This document shows, piece after piece, positions 56,908-64,000 of a DNA stretch of 64,000 bases. The notes below the pieces were generated by a model, which did not search any database, was not told where the DNA came from, and was given only the letters and a program-made list of their open reading frames with translations. The stretch lies in NCBI GenBank assembly GCA_936432065.2, contig OW386293.2, positions 94,571,795-94,635,794 on the forward strand. Direction: 5' to 3'. Every line of letters starts with the position of its first letter. Positions within the stretch are counted from its first letter, which is position 1. Source of the stretch: Rutpela maculata. Its lineage: Eukaryota; Arthropoda; Insecta; Coleoptera; Cerambycidae. Made by a program: the position numbers and the translations under genes.

Positions 56908-59900
56908 CGTTGTTCACTAATTTTATTTATCAAATCCACTACGAGGCAGGGTAACTGTAAAAATAGCAAATCCTAAAATCTTGTTTCATATAAATCGTTT
57001 TTGCTTCCCAAGGTTATTTTCTTCGTACGTTCATATGGGACATGAATTAAAAATGCTCGCGCATCGTCAAGGAGATTTGGCTAAAAAGTTAACGTTTTGT
57101 GGTTTTTTGTTGTTGGTTTGGTTTTTCAAACCCACTGAGTACATTTAGCTTCATAGATTTGTATGTATTTTCACCTATTGCAAGCAATCTTCATGATCAA
57201 ATAAGCCTGTTAAAAGTATTGTAAAGGTTGTCGAGGTCGTCTATTTAGTAGTAATTGTTAATATATACAGAGACCTGTTTTAAGAATTATATAATATATA
57301 TATGAGTATATATATATATATATATATAGTAGTGCATTTGTAACGGGGTAGTTGATATTTGAATATATTTAGCCTGATATAAGATGTCTATTAGTTTATC
57401 AAAATACTTACAAAACAATGTACCTATCACATTATCTCTGAATTATGATAATGGAAATATAAAACATGTGAAAAATTGCTTGTCTCTTTTCCCTCTACCG
57501 ATTTTCTCGGGCTTGTTTTGTGATAGTACAGAAATTTTTCCCGTTGTCTAAATTTTCGATTGTCGCGCAGCTTTTTCGGGTAACCCATCTTCTAAAGTCC
57601 AAATTTGAGGTTTATTATCAAAATACATTATTGTCACATTGAATTTTGTTTTCACACATTCATAGTATTTTGTGGCCAAATTCAATTTAAAAATTAATTT
57701 TATCACTAAATTTAAATATGGAAGTTGGTGATTTTGAGATGGAAATTTGAAAGAATCCCATACCATTTTTATGGAAAATTGGCCTTGGAATTGTCTAAAT
57801 TTTTTGTACGTTGTAGATTGTGACCTGATTAAAAGTCTCAATGGACAGTTTCTAGCTTGTAAAAATTAGACGATTTTCATTATTTTAGACATTTAAAATT
57901 GTTTACTCTTGAACCACTAACTTATTTATTTAAATCTAATAAAGCTCGTAGAATTTTTTACCAACTTTTAGTTTTCAGTGAAAATACATATATTAATAGA
58001 AGTTGCTAAAAATTCATATATCATTATTACTTAAATGAGTACTGAATATTTTTAACTCTTGCAAACTTTCTCTAAAGTTAACGGTTTAAGAGTAAAAAAT
58101 ACTTGAGAATGTCAAATGATAGAAATTGTATAATTTTAACAAGCCCTATCTCAAATAGAGTTGAATTTGAGGTCATGCATTGAGATGTCGTGATTTAAAG
58201 ACAATTCCATTTCCCATAACAATAGCATGGGGTTCTTTGGAGAAGTGATTTAAATGGACTATTTACAATTTTTTGACCTGCCGGCATCGGAAGTAACTTT
58301 AATTTTCTTATTTTAAATAGTACCCTGATGTACTAAATAGGTAATTTTTCAGACAAATATTTAATTTTTTTCTACAAAGTTCTTTCGAATTTAAAATCAA
58401 TTCATAAATAACCTAGAAAACAACATTTGAATGTTTTTAAAGTCCAAGAATCCAATAAACGGAATACAAAACTAGCAAAAAAATTGCCAATACTTGTTCG
58501 TACACCTGACTTTCGCAAGTTACTTTTATGACTTTGTAATTATTTCTTAAATTGTTCATTTATTTCCGTTTATTTAAACTTTTTCACATTTAGTACTATT
58601 ATAACTCGCTTATTTTAAATAACACCTTGCATTTTTTCCGGTATTTTCGTTATTAAATTATCTTCCTCGATATGTGTATAATCAAGTCGTTTTTGAATGG
58701 CGAAGTGGGCAATAAAACAGAGTAAGACACGTAGCTTTTTACCCACTCCCATTTACAAGAGAGAACGTTAATCCGCTTATACCACATGTATAATAGGGGT
58801 GTACTCAATGGCTGATGCTTTTGAGTTGAAATTAATAAGGAGATATTTCCTATTTTACAGATTATTGCCCAGTTTGCAATCCAAAAACGACTGAACTTTA
58901 TAATGTCATTAATGAACGCACTTTACAAATTACCAATATCTTCAGGGATTTTGTACTTTTTACAATATTCTGTTGATTAATGTCGATATGTTGTAACAAA
59001 TGCATGCATTGTCAGAAAGGATAATTTAATAAGAACAAAAATACCGAAGAAAATATACAAGGTGCTATTCAAAATAAGTTAGCAGTACGAAGTATGAAAA
59101 AATTTTTGTATTCTGTTTAAATTGAGGGCCTTAAAAAATCTTCATTTTTCTAGATTATTTATGAACCGATTTTAAGTCTACGATGGTTTGTCAGGACTTA
59201 AAAATGTCTCAGAAAAATGCCTTAAATATATCAAGTGCTATTTAAAATAAGAAAGTTGATGCCACTTCCAATTAAACCACAAATGATAGTAATGCCATGA
59301 GTGGGTAAAATAATTGCAATTTGTCCCTTCAACTGCTCTTCCAATTTTCTATCTTAATGGGAAAAATATTGTCTAATCCTTGTATAATCCAGAAAATATG
59401 TCAAAATCTCCATATTATTCCTTTATCTTACATAGGGAATGCCAGTTTTTAATAATTTATTTATAGTTTTTAATACTCGCAGTTGATTTTTTTGATAAAA
59501 TACAAAAAAAGTTTGATAAAAACAAAACTGGATGATATTTTCAACTATAATTTTTTCTTGCCTTAATTAAATCAACTGGTCAGAAATTCGGTTTTAGAAT
59601 TTTGGTCTGAAAATGTTTGGTTAAGATAGTGTCCAGTTAATCGATCTACTACAAACTCTTCAAGTACTGATAATAAGACCTCAAATTTGGGATATCTAAA
59701 AATAAAGAAAGTGAGGTGTTAAATTTTTATTTTTTCGTTCAACATAAATCTAATTTCTTTGTCAAATTTTAAACAAACTCTTAATATGACTTAGACAGTC
59801 TGTGTATAAAAAACAAACGTAAAATACTCAGTATATTAATATATATGGCGTCCTTTGTAACTGGGCCACCTAAAATCTCTGTTGTTACTCAAAATTACCA

Positions 59901-62159
59901 AAAGTGTATCAACAAAAAAACTGTTACATTTTGTTACGTTAACGAGAATTGATTAGACTGTATTTTGTGAATACACGTTTGGTATTATGAATAATAGTGG
60001 ATATAAATCAAATTGACGATTATCATTGACACACAAACACACAGTATAGCAGCAATTGTCAATTATGGTAAAAAAGTACTGTGTAATTTGCCAAGGGTGT
60101 CTAAAAGAATTTGAATTATCTTTTTTCGTTTCAGAAATATACACGTAGAAAATTCGAAAGGCAACGTTTCAGAAAAATATAAGTAATTGTCTTTTAAATA
60201 TAGAGTGTCTCACTTGAAACCCACATCGTTTGTTATTTTCCCTAAAAAAATTCCACGTTTCCAAATCTGTGTTTAAATAGTTCTTCAAACGAAAAATGCT
60301 AGAAAATTTCGCTGGTGAAGTAGCTGCTACCCTTCCCTTGAGAATTGCAGTACCTAAATCTATGAAATTGAGTATACAATTTTACTTCTACATCTGCCTA
60401 CCTGCCTCATTCTAATGCAACTGCTCTAATTTCTTCAGTATAATTGCAAGAACGTATTTCACGCTTCTTTGGGGAAGGAGATGCAGCGATATCTCTGCCA
60501 AAGAAATTTTTCAGCAGAACTTCCCAACACATAAAACAGAAAGTTCGTATTCGTGTTAAAAAAATATGCAAAAACACAGTTCTGACAGTTGAATTAAAAA
60601 TCAGTGCCACGGTAAATAAGTGCAGTGAATGTGAGTATAAAAAAGAGAAGTAAAGAAAAAATAGTTCTAGCTTTACAAACATACCCACTAACTTTAAGAG
60701 TGATTAGTTGTTGATTATTGTTTTCTGTTGGTTTCAAATTATTTCACTAATAAGTTTTGCAGGTTTAAAATAAAACTTTGTAATTCATTATCTAACTTCA
60801 AAAAATCGCTTATTTGTGAAATGGGCGACATTTTAAGATATTAATTACAATACAAAATAACTACTGGGTTTTTGTTTTGTCAGTGGCATCTCGTCACACG
60901 TGAGAGGGTATAAAACAAAAATAAATAGACAGATACAGTTTAGTAAAACATCAAATTCTGCATTGAGTAATTGTGGATTTTTTTTAGTGCACATATTCAA
61001 AATTGACTAGTTTCTTTACAGCATTTGAGTTATTTTTTTTTTTTTTTTTTTTTTTAGGTATAAAAATGTTTAAATTTATGTTTTAAAGTTGTTTTTCGTT
61101 ATTTTATTGTTAATAATCGTTTCTAAAACGTTGAAAATATATGTGCATTTTCATTTTGTTTGCAGAAATATTATTAATCGATTCTAATATATGACAATGG
61201 AGGTGTTCACTTGAACTTTTTTTATGAACAGAATTCAACATTATATATGTAACCATTATCTATGATTAGTTGATTTTTTTAAATTCCAAAATCATAAAAA
61301 AACATATTTATTTTCAACATACTTTAAATTTACCGCCAATTAAACCACCAATGAAATAGTCCATGCTATTCGACACGACACACTTTGCAACCTGGAATAT
61401 TAAGTGCTAATGCTAGCAGGATGGTATAAATGCTGAAATTATTGAAGTTAATTTTTTGCTAATAAATAAAGCTGTAATTATGTAATCGATTTTTTCAGTT
61501 GAGGTTGCAGTTGTCATCTGATGAAGCTTAAATTACCTTTATAGGTATTAATCTGTCTCAGGCTGCATTTAAAGTTAATGCGTTGTGATTGTTGCAATGG
61601 CGCAAAATCCTAGAGGGATGTGCGTTACTTTAGATGACAATTCATTTTAATTAGGTATTGTGAAAGTCGCTGATGACATAGCCATTTTTTTCTGATTAAC
61701 TCCTTGCGGAAGAGGTCAATATACCTCCGAAAGCTCGATTTTCCAAAGTTATTTTATTGCGCGATGATTACAAATACCGCAGTGGGTTACATGTGTTATT
61801 TTTTTTTTTTTTAGTTCCCTTGTATTAATAGCTTGTTGCAGAGGCGTACTAGGGGGAGCGGTCATGGCTCCCCTTATACTCAGATATGGTAAGACATAAT
61901 TGCAAGTTTTCGAAATCTGGTCATACGCAGCCAAAGCCGCGCATGTGTCACGTCTGTTTTGAATTCATCTTTAATAAAATATTAAATGCATATTTTAATA
62001 ATTTTTCCTTTCACCGTTCCGTTAAATATTGCCTAGATTCGGCTCTGTCTTCTTACGCCTTGGTCTCAGGCGTGATATCATGCGCCTCCTTTAAACACAC
62101 TTTTATTTTCTGCTTGTATGGAACAAACCAAGAATTTGAAACGACCCAAATATATAAAT
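56908..62159. other. Long featureless part of the 20-kb Hrb27C intron
   Basis: AT-rich with (TA)n near 57294-57328, a T23 tract at 61032-61055 and a hAT-like word CAGAGGCGTACTAGGGGGAG at 61840 without a visible partner. Frames such as 57548-57841 (minus) and 60407-60688 (minus) lack motifs. Confidence 0.4.
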
Positions 62160-62490
62160 TTTTTTTTCTTCAAGCGTATTAAAATGTTTAAATTATGTCA
62201 CCAAAAACAGAAGTAGAAGTAGGACATTGTTTTACTAGTAACAAAATGTTAGTACCGAACGCCACCGTAGTGGACATTGTGTTACTAGTAACATAATGTT
62301 AGTTCCGAAAGCGCCACCGCAGTGGGTATTGTTTTACTAGTAACATAATGTTAATACCGAAAGCCACCGGTGGCGCGCTATCCACTAGCCACTTGTCATA
62401 TTGTGTCAACATGTAAGACTGTAGTTTGAATATTTGTACGTTTATGATAAATAAATGAATTTTTGCATTTTAATACGCTTGAAGAAAAAA
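62160..62490. mobile_element. MITE with CTTCAAGCGTATTAAAATG ends
   Basis: TTTTTCTTCAAGCGTATTAA (from about 62162) and its complement (62465-62490) form a roughly 25-bp terminal inverted repeat. The body carries a three-unit tandem repeat. The right end abuts a GC-rich hairpin. Non-coding. Confidence 0.65.
62222..62373 (+). repeat. ~51-bp tandem repeat, three units
   Basis: Units start at 62222, 62272 and 62324. They share GTTTTACTAGTAACAWAATG followed by TTARTACCGAA and a GCCACCG motif. Confidence 0.9.
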
Positions 62491-62627
62491 TAGTATATAT
62501 TACACGGAGTAGAACGCCTTTTTTTGTGTTTCGCCCAGTTTGCGGCTTCGGCTTCGCCTCAGCCGCAAATCCTGGGCTCAACACAAAAAAGCAGTGCGTT
62601 CTACTCCTAGTAATATAATATACTATT
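62489..62627. repeat. GC-rich 139-bp hairpin
   Basis: The outer stem pairs AATAGTATATATTACACGGA with its right-hand counterpart. The middle pairs GAGTAGAACGC with GCGTTCTACTC. The inner GC-rich arms pair TTTGCGGCT with AGCCGCAAA and CGCCCAG with CTGGGCT around a TCGGCTTCGCCTC loop near 62555. Its base composition is unlike the surrounding intron. Confidence 0.75.
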
Positions 62628-63252
62628 TATTTACTAAAAATGCTCTATGTAATTATATAGGTACTAATCATTCAGCAATATTGATTTAATGTTTATTGGT
62701 ATATTTGGAAGTTTTAAGTGTCATAATACGATTGCAATAATTTCCAATAGTTTTGAATTTTTCATTTTCATGCTAATATTTGTAGCAGTGTTTCTTTGCG
62801 TCAATGGCAGTCGTTACATACCTCAGTTGAAATATACAATGGTTTTAAAGTCGTCTAGCGATTTTGTCAGATCTAGGAATTTATTTTCATTAAACTCGAG
62901 GAAAACATAAATCCCTAAACAACACAATTCTAATCTTAATTTATTTAATTTAATCGCAAAATTTGTCTATTATCTTTTTATTTTGAAATCTGCAAAATTT
63001 ATTTAGTTCTCCTGCACTCATTGACAAATCTCGACATTGAGGATGTACTTTTGACAGTGTGCCAAAAATCAACCGTCAAAATTGAGAATGTAAATGAGCG
63101 GCAGTTTATAATCACCTAATAACTCCCACCTCTTATTACCTCTTTAGTTCTTGCCGATCCTAACCCAGATCCCAGTACCTCGCTAATTTCTTGCCGAACC
63201 TCAACAAAATCCAAGCCAAACTGTACAATAGTGAATAATTCTGCTCCCGCAG
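62628..63252. other. End of the last Hrb27C intron
   Basis: AT-rich, then less so from 63010. The acceptor is CTGCTCCCGCAG at 63252. No other coding signal. Confidence 0.5.
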
Positions 63253-63353
63253 GTGATTACTCAGCCGCCGCCGGGGATACCTATGTAGGGGGGCCGCAAA
63301 GGGGAAGTGGATACACCGCGCCAACCCAATCCTACCATCCGTATAGACGATGA
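63253..63353 (+). CDS. Hrb27C: Hrb27C last coding exon
   Basis: Entered in phase 1 after the acceptor CTGCTCCCGCAG, it encodes GDYSAAAGDTYVGGPQRGSG, then YTAPTQSYHPYRR and TGA. The Gly/Tyr composition, GC-rich codons and matching phase make it the natural end of the Hrb27C tail. Its last residues have no exact fly counterpart, as expected for this fast-evolving region. The preceding intron is 20,045 bp. Confidence 0.8.
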
Positions 63354-63600
63354 CTGATAAAAATAGTCGGTCAAATTACCTATCATGCAGGGTAATTCTT
63401 AAAAATCTGCATTTTTAAGGATTTAAAGAGTTGGATATATATACAAATATATTTAGTTCCTCCATTGTTGTTGATCAATTATGACCTTTTTTTATATATA
63501 TCAATAACTATTAAGTTGACGATAAGATTTAACTTTTGTATTGTAGTGGATAGTAACACACAACCAAATAAATTGTTTTTTTAATGAAATTTATTTTCAA
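63354..63600 (+). other. Hrb27C 3' UTR
   Basis: It follows the TGA at 63351-63353. It is AT-rich with TATATATA tracts, and AATAAA lies at 63567-63572. The cleavage site is inferred to lie about 15-30 bp beyond. Confidence 0.6.
63567..63572 (+). terminator. Polyadenylation signal AATAAA (Hrb27C)
   Basis: Canonical hexamer 214 bp after the stop codon, followed by a T-rich stretch. Confidence 0.6.
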
Positions 63601-64000
63601 TGTATTACTATGAGGGATGGGTATCACACAAATATGGCCCACCAAGGGAAAAATCTAAGAGATGCGCTTCATGAGAGACAACTTCACCCTAAATATATTT
63701 GCCCTAAGTAGTAATAAAGTGTAGCAGGCAACTCCATAGCTCATTTTCTATTTGCAACCCAACATTGAAAAAGAAAAACTGCTGAAAGATTTGTCTTGAG
63801 ATTTTTCTTACGGTACCCATAGTTACTACCTAATGGGTTATATGATAAGAACCAAAGATTTTTTTGCTGTGGCGTCACTAGGGGATTGGAGCGCACCAGA
63901 GAGGGTTACGCCAAAATGACTAGTTACAGTCTTTCAGCAGAAATTTACCATCTTTTGTAAAAGGCTAACACTACCTAATGTACTTTGGTCAAAGCCGCCA
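63601..64000. other. Downstream flank, no recognisable feature
   Basis: Mixed composition with GTGGCGTCACTAGGGGATTG at 63871-63890, which resembles an insect SINE or MITE end, but no partner is visible before the window ends. Confidence 0.35.

Noticed and set aside
57548..57841. 97-codon minus-strand frame
   Set aside because: AT-driven composition, no motif, no splice context. Length is within chance expectation for a 64-kb AT-rich window.
61032..61055. T-tract as the poly(A) end of a processed pseudogene
   Set aside because: No coding remnant or target duplication was seen next to it.

Overview
The window is animal nuclear DNA, most likely from an insect with a large repeat-rich genome. 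The evidence is a split gene with GT-AG and GC-AG introns, an AT-rich background, and insect-type transposons: piggyBac, Tc1, hAT-type MITEs, Jockey-like LINEs, a Penelope-like element and Helentron-like short elements. A beetle is a reasonable guess, but the sequence does not prove it. I see no operons, phage, CRISPR arrays or other prokaryotic systems.

The one clear host gene is the plus-strand 3' part of Hrb27C (hrp48, DAZAP1-like hnRNP). Six coding exons are visible: 23808-23998, 24054-24136, 24220-24574, 42824-42901, 42965-43207 and 63253-63353. They encode the second RRM and the Gly/Pro/Gln/Tyr-rich tail. The first RRM must lie left of the window. Two introns are very long (18.2 and 20.0 kb) and hold most of the repeats. 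Inside the last intron are two further coding-like islands, 43297-43483 and 56738-56907, whose product I do not recognise. They share splice phase with each other and with Hrb27C.

Layout. 0.2-1.8 kb: repeat and LINE scraps and a TTAA-flanked MITE. 2.0-5.9 kb: a fold-back element carrying an apparently intact piggyBac in one arm. 6.2-9.8 kb: an RT fragment, then a transposon holding a fold-back and a hAT MITE. 10.6-16.3 kb: a dead LINE split in three by a DDE/SWIM transposon and a deleted Tc1 element. 17.8-22.4 kb: small MITEs and a hAT-type fold-back. 23.8-24.6 kb: Hrb27C exons. 24.8-27.8 kb: tandem arrays and an RT fragment. 27.8-39.6 kb: one Helentron-like element expanded by at least four levels of nested insertion. 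41.1-41.8 kb: an uninterrupted relative of that element with a tRNA-like segment. 42.8-43.5 kb: exons. 44.1-48.6 kb: a fold-back, an apparently intact Penelope-like retroelement inside a TIR element, and a pure (GT)379 tract. 49-63.2 kb: mostly featureless intron with small MITEs. 63.25 kb: last Hrb27C exon and 3' UTR.

The genes do not form a pathway. The host unit is one RNA-binding-protein gene, and everything else is mobile DNA in or beside it. The best leads are the unrecognised coding islands, the piggyBac insertion whose empty site survives in the opposite arm, the nested cluster, the Penelope-like element, and two Helentron-like families, one with a tRNA-like core.
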